From NCBI GenBank assembly GCA_016712525.1, contig JADJQX010000001.1, positions 1,178,001-1,242,000 of the forward strand: a stretch of DNA of 64,000 nucleotides, given 5' to 3'. The translations under genes and the position numbers were made by a program. Origin of the DNA: Myxococcales bacterium (GTDB taxonomy: Bacteria > Myxococcota_A > Polyangia > Polyangiales > Polyangiaceae). Below, in pieces: positions 16,219-26,235 of this stretch; the stretch's first letter is position 1; each line of letters begins with the position of its first letter. The notes beneath the pieces are model-generated. The model was not told where the DNA came from, did no database searches, and worked only from the letters and a program-made list of their open reading frames with translations.

Positions 16219-16330
16219 CGGGGGCGTAGCCAAGGCTGCGGAGCCCGCGCGTCTCTCGACCGATCGCGGCGTCCGTTCGGAGAGTGATCTTCGTCGCGCG
16301 CTCCCACGCCACCGCGGCGCGCGAGGCTCG

Positions 16331-17266
16331 TCAGTTCGCGGCGTCGAAGATGCGCCTCACGTAGGCCTTCACCTCGGGTGGGGGCTGGTAGAAGGAGTAG
16401 GTCGTGTGGCTCGCGAGGCCGTTCTTGCCCGCGAGAAAGTCGGCGTTTTGCGCGCGGAGCGACGCCTTCATGCGGGCCCCCGCGAAGACGACGTGAACGT
16501 GGCGGGCCTCGGACGCGGGCCACCCGTCGCGCCCAGGGTTTCGGAAGAACGCAGCGAAGCCCATGGCGTCCAGGCGAGCGACGAGCACCCTCACCTGCGC
16601 GTCGGTGAGGCCTCGAACGCTGAGGTCCGTGGCGGCCGAGTACGGGTGCCCGTCGGCGATGCCATCTTGAAGGTGGGTCCCCGCCGAGGCCGGCGCGCCG
16701 CCGATCGTCTGCGTGATGCGCGCCGCCGTGATCCCCACGCATCGGAGCCTGTCGGACGCCGTCGGATGCAGACCGAAGCGGAGGACGGCCGAGACGTGGG
16801 GGCACGAGGCTGGCCCGGCAGGTACGGGTACTCTGCACGTGTCGTCCGTGCCCAGGTTCACCGAGCACCCGGCGCTGCAGCGGCGAACGGTCGTGGCCCG
16901 GCCGGGCCCGTTGCAGCGGTAGAGCGTGTTTTTGTCGCCCCCGGAGACCTTGTCTCCCCCGCAGTAGTCGCCGGTCCTCGCGTCGGAGTCGCACGTGGCG
17001 CCGCCCGCAGCGACCGAGGCCCCATCGCCCCCCGCGTCGCCGTCCTCCGAGGGAGCATCGACCTCGCCCAGGTCGAGCGCGGCGCCGAGGCCGTCGTCGA
17101 AGCTCGGATCGAGGCCATCGTCGACGTGGGTGTCCTCGTCGTCGTAGGGCAGATCGGCTCCCGGCGTGGCGAGCTCGGCGTCGCCGCTCGGACCACAGGC
17201 CATGAGGCAGGCCACGAGACCCAAAACGAGCGGGTACGAAGCGCGCGAACGAGACGACGTCGGCAT
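16331..17266 (-). CDS. Lipoprotein with Cys-rich module plus M15/Hedgehog-like peptidase domain
   Basis: The 311-residue protein has a lipoprotein signal ending near CLMAC, an acidic linker (about 40-90) and a Cys-rich module (92-144) with TGDYCGGDKVSGGDKNTLYR and CSAGC. The C-terminal domain (about 155-311) has GHPYSAATDLSVRGL (His207, Asp214) and ARHVHVVFAG (His256, His258), the His/Asp/His pattern of zinc DD-peptidases of the M15/VanY-Hedgehog fold. This suggests cleavage of peptidoglycan stem peptides outside the cell, with the Cys module perhaps as a binding domain. The ATG at 17266 is preceded by GGAAGG-like sequence. A paralogous module occurs twice in the next gene upstream. Confidence 0.72.
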   Translation of the reverse strand: MPTSSRSRASYPLVLGLVACLMACGPSGDAELATPGADLPYDDEDTHVDDGLDPSFDDGLGAALDLGEVDAPSEDGDAGGDGASVAAGGATCDSDARTGDYCGGDKVSGGDKNTLYRCNGPGRATTVRRCSAGCSVNLGTDDTCRVPVPAGPASCPHVSAVLRFGLHPTASDRLRCVGITAARITQTIGGAPASAGTHLQDGIADGHPYSAATDLSVRGLTDAQVRVLVARLDAMGFAAFFRNPGRDGWPASEARHVHVVFAGARMKASLRAQNADFLAGKNGLASHTTYSFYQPPPEVKAYVRRIFDAAN

Positions 17267-17407
17267 GAGGGAAGCTCCTTCTCGACGCGATCCGATTGCA
17301 CGGACGAGGCCAAAGGCGCAGCGCGGCTCTCCCTCGGAGATCGAAGTCCCCTTCGCGGTTTCCAGGCGGCTCGTCGGCCGCACCCGAGCGGCCTCGAGGC
17401 CGCAGAC

Positions 17408-17875
17408 CTATTTGCAGGCGTCGTCGTCGTTCGGGTTGATCTGGCAGCCTCTCGCACAACGTGTGACGACCGAGAGAGCGCCCCCGGCGTTGCAGCGGTA
17501 GAGCACGTTCGGATCGCCGTTCACCTTGTCTCCCCCGCAGTAGCGCCCGCCCACCACGCATGACGGGGCGGCGGAGCAGGCGTCGTCTTTCCCGGGCGGC
17601 GCCACGATGCACGCGACGGCACACGTCGACGTGAGCGTGCCCGCGCCGCCGTCGTCGCAGCGGTAGAGCGAGCGGGGATCTCCGGGGAGCCTCTCCCCAC
17701 CGCAGTAGTATCCCCCGACCACGCAGGGCACCTGCGCGTCGGTGGGCGGGGGGCGCGCGTCGCTCGAGGCGTCTGCCGGGGCGGGAGGCTCGTAGTCGAA
17801 GTCCCAACATGCGAAGAGGGCCGCCGAAGAGCCGACGACGAGCCACGCGGGGGCGACGAGAGAGGACCGAGGCAC
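17408..17875 (-). CDS. Lipoprotein made of two Cys-rich modules
   Basis: The 155-residue protein has a signal with lipobox LFAC, a Pro/Ala/Asp linker to residue 50, then two copies of a roughly 49-residue module (51-100 and 106-154). Each copy has CVVGGxYCGG, GDPxxLYRC, a Cys pair of the type C-x3-C, and a closing DDAC. The same module occurs once in the lipoprotein at 16331 and once at the C-terminus of the serine hydrolase at 40583. There is no catalytic domain here, so a binding role is likely. Same strand as 16331, 141 bp upstream. Confidence 0.75.
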   Translation of the reverse strand: MPRSSLVAPAWLVVGSSAALFACWDFDYEPPAPADASSDARPPPTDAQVPCVVGGYYCGGERLPGDPRSLYRCDDGGAGTLTSTCAVACIVAPPGKDDACSAAPSCVVGGRYCGGDKVNGDPNVLYRCNAGGALSVVTRCARGCQINPNDDDACK

Positions 17876-17958
17876 GAGCGAAGTATACGGCAGAGGCGAG
17901 GCGAGGTCGGGGCGTCCGGCATGGCCGAACGACGCGGCCTCCGATAGGGTCTCTCACG

Positions 17959-19269
<1,311 letters not shown>

Positions 19270-19364
19270 GCGCGCATTTGTAGGCGCGTATGCGACACGC
19301 GGAAGCGCCCGTGACTCCTCGAGATTCGCACGGGAGAGGCGCGACACGGTACGCTCGACGACGC

Positions 19365-20255
19365 GTGTCTCGTCCTCCCCTTGCGCCCGTGGCCTTCGCG
19401 GCCTTGCTCGCGGCCCTCTCGGTGACGGGCGTCTGTCGCGCCGACGCGACCGCGGAGGCCGGGGAGGCCTACGACGTGGGCGCGCGCGCGTACGACACGA
19501 AGGACTACGCGAAGGCCGCGCGGTACTTCGCGCTGGCCGACGAGCGGGTGCCGAGCGCGCGGGCCCTCGAGCTCGCGATGGCGTCGGCGCTCCTCGCGGG
19601 TGACGCGAGCCTCGGCATGGACCTCGTGGTGCGCGCGGAGCGGCGGGCCGTCGACGGGACCCTCGCGAGGCTCGCGCGCGAGCTGCGGACCACGTTCGGC
19701 GCCCGCGTGGGGAGCGTCACGCTCACGTGCCACGCGGGGCCTTCGTGCCGCGGAGAGCTCGACGGCCGCGCGCTCGTTCCCGGGCTTCCTCGCCATGCTC
19801 TTCCCGGGTCCCACGCGGTGCGTATCACCACGAACGACGGCGCCGAAGCGCGCGTCGAGGTCGAGGTGAAGGCCGGCGCCGACAGCGTCGTGCACGAGCC
19901 CGAGCCCCGCGCGCCTCTTCCACCCCCGGGCGCCGAGGCCGAGAGCGCGCGGCCCTCGCGTGCGACGTCTCCCCTCTTCTTCGGGGTCGCCGTCGGCCTC
20001 GTCGCGACGTCGGCTACGGTCGCGACCGTGCTCACCGCGCACACCGCGAGCCTCTACGACGACTTTCGCGCGGCGCCGAGCCAAGCCACGGCCGACGCCG
20101 GGCGCGACGCCCAAACGGCGACGCGCATCGCCTGGGGTGCGACAGGCGTGCTCGCGGCCGCGAGCGTCGTGCTCTTCGTCCTCACCGACTTCGGGCCGAG
20201 CGCACCGCGTGTCGCGGTCGGCCCGGGCCACGTTCGCCTCGTGGGACGCTTTTGA
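19365..20255 (+). CDS. TPR/PEGA-type envelope protein, cassette 1
   Basis: From a GTG at 19365 the 296-residue protein has a signal peptide (PPLAPVAFAALLAALSVTGV ending in CRADA), TPR-like helices (YDVGARAYDTKDYAKAARYF), a PEGA-like beta domain (about 100-170), a Pro-rich linker and two hydrophobic helices separated by a polar loop (about 200-225 and 255-280). An upstream in-frame ATG at 19290 would add 25 basic residues before the signal and is less likely. Its stop overlaps the TTG start of the kinase. The same layout is seen at 45804 in the second cassette. Confidence 0.78.
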   Translation: MSRPPLAPVAFAALLAALSVTGVCRADATAEAGEAYDVGARAYDTKDYAKAARYFALADERVPSARALELAMASALLAGDASLGMDLVVRAERRAVDGTLARLARELRTTFGARVGSVTLTCHAGPSCRGELDGRALVPGLPRHALPGSHAVRITTNDGAEARVEVEVKAGADSVVHEPEPRAPLPPPGAEAESARPSRATSPLFFGVAVGLVATSATVATVLTAHTASLYDDFRAAPSQATADAGRDAQTATRIAWGATGVLAAASVVLFVLTDFGPSAPRVAVGPGHVRLVGRF

Positions 20256-21679
20256 GCGGCGCGCGCTACGAGGCGCTCGCCCGCATCGGGACGGGCGGGA
20301 TGGCCACGGTGTGGCTCGGGAGGGCGCGAGGTGCGCTCGGCTTCGAGCGGCTCGTGGCGCTGAAGCGCGCTCACCCCCACGTGCGCGACGATCCCGAGCT
20401 CCGCGAGAGCCTCCGCCTCGAGGCCACGCTCGCCGGGCGGCTTCGGCACCCGAACGTGGTGTCCGTGCTCGACGTCCACGAGGCTCACGGCGAGATCGAG
20501 CTCGTGCTCGACTACGTCGAAGGCGCGACCCTCGCAGAGCTCCTCGCACGGGAATTTACCGACCTCCGCGCCGTCGTTCGCGTGCTGCTCGACGCCGCCG
20601 CGGGCCTCGAGGCCGTGCACCGCGCCAAGGGTGACGACGGGGCGCCGCTCGGTGTGGTTCACCGGGACGTGACACCGAGCAACGTGCTCGTGGGCGTCGA
20701 CGGCGTCGCGCGGATCGCCGACTTCGGCATCGCGCGGACGAGCGAGCGCGAAGGCGCGAAGACGTCGACGGGGGTGCTCAAAGGCAAGGTGGGGTACATG
20801 GCGCCCGAGTACGTCGAGAGCTACCGCGCCGACGCCGCGAGCGATCAGTTCTCGCTCGGCGTGGTCGTGTGGGAGGCCCTCGCGGCGCAGCGCCTCTTCA
20901 AAGGACCGACCGAGCTCGAGACGATGAAGCGTGTCGTCGTGGCCCGTGTGCCCGACCTCGGCGATCTACGGCCCGAGCTCGCGCCGTTCGACCGGGTGGT
21001 GCGCCGTGCGCTCGCGCGTGACCCCGCCGAGCGCTACCCGAGCGTCGGAGCCTTTGCGCACGCGCTCGAAGAGACGGCTCGCGACCGAGGGCTCCTCGGC
21101 ACCCACGACGACGTCGCGCGGCTCGTCGAAGCGGCCGTAGGCCCGAGCCTCGCCTCGCGCCGGGAGGTCCTCTCCGCGGGTACCACGCCGGCGCACGCCG
21201 AGCCGAACGCGGCGACCTCGCGCGACGACGTGGCCACCGCCTCGGTCGTCGTGCCACCGTCCCGACCGGAGCGTGGCGACACGATCGATTCCCGAGGCCT
21301 CGCCACGGCCGAGCGCCACATGGACCCGACGACCTCGCCGTGGAGCCGACGCGCCGCCTTCGGTCTCGGTGCCCTCCTGGTGACGGCCGTTGGCGCCGCG
21401 CTTTTTGCCACGTCGCGCGGCCCACGGCCCGAGCTCACGGAGCCCGCTCCCCCGCTCGCGTCGACTCCACCTCCGACGGACGCTGCGTCTCTCCCGCCTG
21501 CGTCGAACGAACCGTCCACGCCTCCGCCGGCGCCGAGCGAACCTTCGACGAAACCCGTCACGGAGAGCCCGATCGCGAGCCCGACTACGAGCCCGAGCAC
21601 GAAGAAAGCCGGGAGCCGGCCCTCTCCCGCGCAGGTCCCTACGAAGGCGCCTCCGAACCCGTACAAGCCTGGAAAATAG
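20252..21679 (+). CDS. Membrane-anchored Ser/Thr protein kinase, cassette 1
   Basis: The 475-residue protein starts at a TTG overlapping the previous stop (TTGA). Kinase motifs are IGTGGMATVWLG (P-loop), LVALKRAHP (VAIK Lys), VVHRDVTPSNVLV (catalytic loop), IADFGIAR (DFG) and GYMAPEYV (APE). After the kinase domain a linker leads to one transmembrane helix (FGLGALLVTAVGAALFAT, about residue 370) and a long Pro/Ser/Thr-rich outer tail ending PPNPYKPGK. The topology is cytoplasmic kinase with an extracytoplasmic tail. It likely phosphorylates a protein read by the FHA domain of the bEBP at 17959; that link is inferred from gene order. Confidence 0.9.
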   Translation: MSGARYEALARIGTGGMATVWLGRARGALGFERLVALKRAHPHVRDDPELRESLRLEATLAGRLRHPNVVSVLDVHEAHGEIELVLDYVEGATLAELLAREFTDLRAVVRVLLDAAAGLEAVHRAKGDDGAPLGVVHRDVTPSNVLVGVDGVARIADFGIARTSEREGAKTSTGVLKGKVGYMAPEYVESYRADAASDQFSLGVVVWEALAAQRLFKGPTELETMKRVVVARVPDLGDLRPELAPFDRVVRRALARDPAERYPSVGAFAHALEETARDRGLLGTHDDVARLVEAAVGPSLASRREVLSAGTTPAHAEPNAATSRDDVATASVVVPPSRPERGDTIDSRGLATAERHMDPTTSPWSRRAAFGLGALLVTAVGAALFATSRGPRPELTEPAPPLASTPPPTDAASLPPASNEPSTPPPAPSEPSTKPVTESPIASPTTSPSTKKAGSRPSPAQVPTKAPPNPYKPGK

Positions 21680-21718
21680 CCTCGCACAACCCGAAGAACG
21701 GCGCGCGAGGCCTCGTCG

Positions 21719-22612
21719 TCAGGGGCAGTCCGGAGCCACGCGACCGTCGCTCCCGGTGAACACGTACGCATCGGAGACGTACCCCGTCCCGATTTTGTCC
21801 CACAGGTCGGTTCGGCCGAAGGGGCCGCTCACGGCGACGCCACGACGCTGGCAGACGATGCGCACGCTCTCGCCGTCGTCGACCGTCCCTACGACGGCGA
21901 AGGTAGTCCCCGCACCGGCGCGCACGTTCACCGACGCGCCCGAGGTCTCGATGCGGCCCGTGACGCCGCCGCTCCCGGTGGCGCCGACGGTCGAGCGCGG
22001 GCAGTTCTTGCTCGTGTAGTTGCGCGTCCCGAAATAGAGCGCGGGGCTCCCGTCGAACGCGACGCGTACGTCGACGCCGTTCCGCCGGATCTCGAAGTGG
22101 AGGTGAGCACCGGTCGAGCCGCCCGTGTTCCCGACCGCGCCGATGCGCTGCCCGCGCACGACCTTCTGCCCGACGGAGACGACCTCGGACGAGAGGTGCG
22201 CGTAGCGGGTGGTGTAGCCCGAGCCGTGGTCGATCTCGATCCACAAGCCGTAGCTGCGGCTGCCGAGGTTCTGGACACGACGCACGGTGCCGGCGGCGGC
22301 GGCCACCACGGCGTCCCCTTCGTCGCCCGCGCGGTTGAAGTCGATCGAGCTCGTCGGGCTGTGGTTCGTGCGCGTCTGCCCCGACCACACCTGACCACAC
22401 GGGAAGGGGAGCTGAAAGCTCGCGATGGAGAGCGCCTCGCTCACCGCGCCGACCTCTTCTTGGGGCCCCGGATCGGTGTCGTCCGAGGGCGGCCCTTCGT
22501 CCCAGAGCTCTTCCGTCTCCGTGGCCTCCGAGGCGCAGCCCGCAGCCGAGGCGCCGAGGATGGAGGTGACGAAGGCGAGTCGGGCGAAGGTGCGGAGCGG
22601 CGTCGTGCGCAT
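21719..22612 (-). CDS. M23 metallopeptidase lipoprotein with SH3 domain
   Basis: The 297-residue protein has a lipoprotein signal (LGASAAGC), an acidic linker, then an M23/LytM domain: HSPTSSIDFNRAGDEGD (first metal His and Asp), RYAHLS and GAHLHFEIR (HxH). The C-terminal part (about 215-297) is an SH3b domain (SVNVRAGAGTTFAVVGTVDD) of the kind that binds cell wall. The expected job is cleavage of peptidoglycan cross-bridges outside the cytoplasm, for growth or predation. A sigma-54-like element lies 40-57 bp upstream of the start. Confidence 0.9.
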   Translation of the reverse strand: MRTTPLRTFARLAFVTSILGASAAGCASEATETEELWDEGPPSDDTDPGPQEEVGAVSEALSIASFQLPFPCGQVWSGQTRTNHSPTSSIDFNRAGDEGDAVVAAAAGTVRRVQNLGSRSYGLWIEIDHGSGYTTRYAHLSSEVVSVGQKVVRGQRIGAVGNTGGSTGAHLHFEIRRNGVDVRVAFDGSPALYFGTRNYTSKNCPRSTVGATGSGGVTGRIETSGASVNVRAGAGTTFAVVGTVDDGESVRIVCQRRGVAVSGPFGRTDLWDKIGTGYVSDAYVFTGSDGRVAPDCP

Positions 22613-22651
22613 GGTCGGCGTGTCCTCTCGTGTCGGGGTTCACGACCCGTT

Positions 22652-22669
22652 TTGCACGGCACGGGCCAA
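22652..22669 (-). promoter_or_regulatory. Sigma-54-like promoter candidate for the M23 gene
   Basis: On the minus strand the element reads TTGGCCCGTGCCGTGCAA. Compared with TTGGCAC-N5-TTGCA it has two mismatches and the correct 12-bp GG-to-GC spacing. Transcription would begin near 22640, leaving a 28-base leader with a GAGAGGA ribosome binding site before the ATG at 22612. Such sites occur by chance in GC-rich DNA. Confidence 0.35.
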
Positions 22670-22773
22670 CGCACGAAGGCCCCGAAGCTCGCGGAAATGG
22701 CCCGCGTTTCGGCAGGGAGCGGCCTCGCGGCACGGGGTAGCGGCTCCGCGGCCGCAGGCCCGCTGAAGCCACG

Positions 22774-22796
22774 CCGGAACTTTCCGGAGTTTCCGG
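22774..22796. repeat. Triple CCGGA-type inverted repeat between M23 and isoamylase genes
   Basis: Three CCGG cores are arranged as CCGGAAC-TTTCCGGA-GTTTCCGG, giving nested inverted repeats. It lies 38 bp downstream of nothing but the isoamylase stop region (22834) on the minus strand, so it may act as a 3' hairpin or as an operator of the M23 gene. Confidence 0.3.
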
Positions 22797-22833
22797 CCCG
22801 CGTGGACCGCCGCTCCCGTAGCGAGCCTCGCGC

Positions 22834-25197
22834 TTACCGTGCGACGAACACGGCGAGGCTCCGCGGGGCGAGGGTGTGGCGGCTCGACGTGAGGGGACGC
22901 GCTTCGGTGTCACCCACCCAGTTGCCCCACGCCTCGGCGGACGGCGACGTATCGGCGACGAGGCCCCAGCTGGCGCCGGCGGGGGCCTCCGGGACGGTCG
23001 CGAACAACGTCTCCGACCACCCGTTGTACGCGACGAAGATCGCCTTGGCGGAGTCTCCGAGCTTTTGGCCGTCGAGCAGCATGCCGAGGTAGTGACGAGA
23101 GGCGTCGTCGAGGTAGGCGTCGTTCACCGGGGCGCCGTCGTCGCGCAGCCATCGCACCTCGGCTCCCGCGCCGCCCCACGTCCAGTAGCGCGTGGGCCGA
23201 AGGGCCGGGTGGGCGTGGCGGAACCCGAGAGCGCGGCGCGTGAACGCCTCGAAGGCGTCCCGTGGCGCCGAGGGCGACCAGTCGAGCCACGTGCCCTCCG
23301 AGTCGAGGTTGTACGCGTTGTTGTTTCCACGCTGCGTGCGCAGTCGCTCGTCGCCGCCGTTGAACATCGGCACCCCCGCCGACAAGGCGAGCAGCGCCAT
23401 GGCCGTGCGCGTGACGGCGCGTTGGCGTGCGGGATCTCCCCCGTGCGAAAAGGCGAGATCGTTGTCGGTGCCACCGTCGGAAGGGCCGAAGGGCCACGCC
23501 TGGCCGTTGTTTTTCCGGTCGTACGCGAAGAGATCGGCGAGGGTCATCCCGTCGTGGGCGACGATGAAGTTGACCGAAGCCGCGGGTCGTCTTCCGCCGT
23601 GATCGAACGCGTCGCCCGAGCCCGAGAGCCTTCGCGCGAGCTCGCGTGGAGGCACGGCGTCGACGCCGAGGCGGTTCAGATCACGGCGGAACGCGTCGCG
23701 GTAGCGATCGTTCCACTCGGACCACCCCTTCGGAAAATTCCCGACCTGGTAGCTCCCCGCGGCGAGGCCCCAGGGCTCGGCGACGAGGTCGGCCCCGTCT
23801 CCGCCCTCGTCCGGCCGCGCGGGGAGCTCTTTGGCGATGCGCGCGAGAATGCCACCGTCACGCTCGAACCGGTAGCACCCGCGCGCGCACCCGTTCGCGA
23901 CGACCGACGCGAGATCGAAGCGAAATCCATCGACCCCGAGCGCGTCGTGCCAGTACCGGAGCGAGTCGACCACCAGATCCGCGGCGAGCGGGCTCTTCGT
24001 GTTCACGTTCGCGCCGACGCCGTTCGAGTCGACATACGTGCGAGGATCGTCGGCGAGCGCGTAGTAGGAGGCGTTGTCGAGACCTCGAAGGCTGTAGAGC
24101 GAGAGCGCGTCTCCCCGGCCTCCGCCCTCCGAGGTGTGGTTGTAGACCACATCGACAAGGACCTTGATGCCCTCGGCGTGAAACGCTTCGACCATGGCGC
24201 GGAGCTCGCGCGTAGGGCCTCCCGGTGACTTGTCGGCGGCGTACCTGCGATCGGGGGCGAAGTACGCGAGCGTGGAGTACCCCCAGTAGTTGTCGCCGCG
24301 CGCGTCGGGGGTGCGCTCGTTCTGGTCGTTCGGTGTCTCTTGGATCGGGAGCAGCTCGATCGCCGTCACCCCGAGCTCCTTGAGGTATTTCGCGCGGCGC
24401 GCGGCTCCGGCGTACGTGCCACGTTCGTTCTCGGGGACGGTCGGATCCGAGCGGGTGAGCCCGCGGACGTGCACCTCGTAGATCACGTCGTCACGGAGGG
24501 GTCGCGAGAGGCCGGGCTCGGCCGCGCGCGGAGCACGCACCACCACGCTCTTCGGGGCGAACGGTCCCGAGTCGACCTCGCGCGCCCCCTCACCCGTGCG
24601 GTAGACGCGGCCGTCTCCGTGGCCCGGATGGTACGGGTCGTGGCTCGTCTCGAGGGCGTACGGATCGACGAGCAGCTTGTTGGGGTTCATGCGGTTGCCG
24701 GCGTCGTCGACGTCCGACAGGAACCCCGCGCGGGAGCCCGGCGTGAAGGAAGGGTCGTACGGCCAGTTCGGCCCGAACGCACGAAAGCCGTAAAAAATAG
24801 CCCCCGTGATGCCCTTCTCGGTGAGCTCGCCCGCCTTCACGACGAGCGAGAACACCCCCGAGGCGTCACGCGTCATGGGCAGACGCAGACGCTCCGGCTC
24901 TCCGAAGCTCTTTCGAAAGAGGCACAGCTCGACACGTGTCGCGCGCGCCGAACGCGTGCGAACCTCGAGGTCTCCGCTCGCGAGCACACGCGCGCCGAAG
25001 CGAGGACCGAACGCCCATGGATCGACGGCGCCTTCGGGGCGAACGTCGGCTCCTGGCAGCTCCGGTGGCACGAAGGGGTCCGTCGCGGCCGCGCCTCCTT
25101 CGGGCGGAGCCTCGTCCGCCGGGGCGCTGCACGCGACGAGCGCCGCCGCGAGAGCGACCAAAATCGAAGGGCGAATGGCTCGGACGCGTGCTTTCAT
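22834..25197 (-). CDS. Secreted GH13 isoamylase/glycogen-debranching-type lipoprotein
   Basis: The 787-residue protein starts with a lipoprotein signal (LVALAAALVAC). A CBM48-like beta domain (about 50-170) precedes a GH13 barrel: VIYEVHVRGLTRSDP, DVVYNHTSEGG, VDGFRFDLASV (nucleophile Asp), DLVAEPWGL (acid/base Glu) and NFIVAHDGMTL (transition-state Asp), then a C-terminal beta domain. The overall order and the LRDDVIYEVHVRG segment are those of isoamylase/GlgX debranching enzymes. Those are usually cytoplasmic, while this one is exported and lipid-anchored, so extracellular starch or glycogen breakdown is likely. It is divergent from an AraC gene that may regulate it. Confidence 0.9.
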   Translation of the reverse strand: MKARVRAIRPSILVALAAALVACSAPADEAPPEGGAAATDPFVPPELPGADVRPEGAVDPWAFGPRFGARVLASGDLEVRTRSARATRVELCLFRKSFGEPERLRLPMTRDASGVFSLVVKAGELTEKGITGAIFYGFRAFGPNWPYDPSFTPGSRAGFLSDVDDAGNRMNPNKLLVDPYALETSHDPYHPGHGDGRVYRTGEGAREVDSGPFAPKSVVVRAPRAAEPGLSRPLRDDVIYEVHVRGLTRSDPTVPENERGTYAGAARRAKYLKELGVTAIELLPIQETPNDQNERTPDARGDNYWGYSTLAYFAPDRRYAADKSPGGPTRELRAMVEAFHAEGIKVLVDVVYNHTSEGGGRGDALSLYSLRGLDNASYYALADDPRTYVDSNGVGANVNTKSPLAADLVVDSLRYWHDALGVDGFRFDLASVVANGCARGCYRFERDGGILARIAKELPARPDEGGDGADLVAEPWGLAAGSYQVGNFPKGWSEWNDRYRDAFRRDLNRLGVDAVPPRELARRLSGSGDAFDHGGRRPAASVNFIVAHDGMTLADLFAYDRKNNGQAWPFGPSDGGTDNDLAFSHGGDPARQRAVTRTAMALLALSAGVPMFNGGDERLRTQRGNNNAYNLDSEGTWLDWSPSAPRDAFEAFTRRALGFRHAHPALRPTRYWTWGGAGAEVRWLRDDGAPVNDAYLDDASRHYLGMLLDGQKLGDSAKAIFVAYNGWSETLFATVPEAPAGASWGLVADTSPSAEAWGNWVGDTEARPLTSSRHTLAPRSLAVFVAR

Positions 25198-25352
25198 GAG
25201 ACCCCGTGGCGCGAAAGGGACGTTCGAAGACCTCGCTCGGTACCAAGCCGAAGCGACGCACCTCAAAGGACCACACCCCGGCACCCTCGGCTGTCGAGCG
25301 GCCACCGACGTTTGCCGAGCAGACGTCACCCATCGACGACGAGCGCGGGCCG

Positions 25353-26180
25353 ATGCACGTGAAGCTCGTGGTGGCGCGCGCCGGGGACCGCGTGGTCCTC
25401 TCGCGCGCCGCGGGCACGCTCTTGCTGCCACTCGACACGAGCGTGGTCGAGGTCTCCGTGGGCGGGAGCGCGCACCTCGTCGATCGCGCAAGCTGGCTCG
25501 TCGTCCCGAGCGGAGCGCGGGCCTCCGTCGCGAACATCAGCCCCGTGGGCCGAACCTTGGTGCTCGGCGTGACGCCCGCGCTCCGGCGCAAGGTGGTCGA
25601 GACCTTTCACGGCGAGGTCGACGACGCGGCGTTCACGCGGTACCTCGGGGCGCCTCAGCTCCTCCCGCGCACGACCTGGGTGAACGAGATCGCGCATCGC
25701 TACCTCTTCGAGCGCGCCGTCTGCGAGAAGCGCGACAACGACGCCACGCGCTTCCTCGAGACCGAGATCGCCAAGGAGATTTACTTTCTCTGCCGCGACC
25801 GTGAGCGCGACCGCGAGCGCTCGTCCATCGCGCGGGGTGAGTCCGAGCTCGTCGAGCGTGCACGCGCCCACCTCGAGGCTCACCTGTTCGACGTCGACGT
25901 GCTCCAAGCGCTCCCGCGGGTGTGCCGTGCGAGCGCGAGCACGGTGCTGCGCGCCTTCAAGAAGGAGCTCGGCGACGCGCCCCTCCCCTACTTGCGCAAA
26001 CGCCGCCTGGACGAGTCGCTCTTGCTCCTCAAGTCGAAGCGGCACTCGGTGGGCGAGGTGGCCGCGATGGTGGGCTACGGGAGCTTCGGGGCCTTCTCGG
26101 CGGCCTTCCGCGCGCGCTTCGGCGTTCGCCCGTCCGACGCTCGCGAGGGCATCGCGCCGCGGGCGAAGAGCGCGGGGTGA
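25353..26180 (+). CDS. AraC-family transcriptional regulator
   Basis: From ATG 25353 the 275-residue protein has an N-terminal cupin-like sensor (VKLVVARAGDRVVLSRAAGT) and a C-terminal pair of helix-turn-helix units (CRASASTVLRAFKKELGDAP and SVGEVAAMVGYGSFGAFSAA) of the AraC type. An in-frame GTG at 25206 exists, but that start would leave only 8 bp to the divergent isoamylase gene and add a low-complexity basic leader, so the later ATG is preferred. Sugar-responsive control of the isoamylase is a reasonable guess. Confidence 0.88.
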   Translation: MHVKLVVARAGDRVVLSRAAGTLLLPLDTSVVEVSVGGSAHLVDRASWLVVPSGARASVANISPVGRTLVLGVTPALRRKVVETFHGEVDDAAFTRYLGAPQLLPRTTWVNEIAHRYLFERAVCEKRDNDATRFLETEIAKEIYFLCRDRERDRERSSIARGESELVERARAHLEAHLFDVDVLQALPRVCRASASTVLRAFKKELGDAPLPYLRKRRLDESLLLLKSKRHSVGEVAAMVGYGSFGAFSAAFRARFGVRPSDAREGIAPRAKSAG

Positions 26181-26191
26181 CGCGCCCGCGC

Positions 26192-26207
26192 GGGAAATTC
26201 CCGACCT
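26192..26207. repeat. Dispersed motif GGGAAATTCCCGACCT, copy 1
   Basis: An 11-bp palindrome GGGAAATTCCC followed by GACCT lies between the convergent AraC and GFA genes. Nearly the same sequence occurs at 32908-32923 and 62740-62756, also outside genes. Confidence 0.5.
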
Positions 26208-26235
26208 CGGGCACGTCACGCCCCGTCGACGACGG

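Noticed and set aside
23731..23747. Fourth copy of the GGGAAATTCCCGACCT motif
   Set aside because: It lies inside the isoamylase coding region, where it encodes VGNFP in a normal context, and it has a mismatch in the palindrome.
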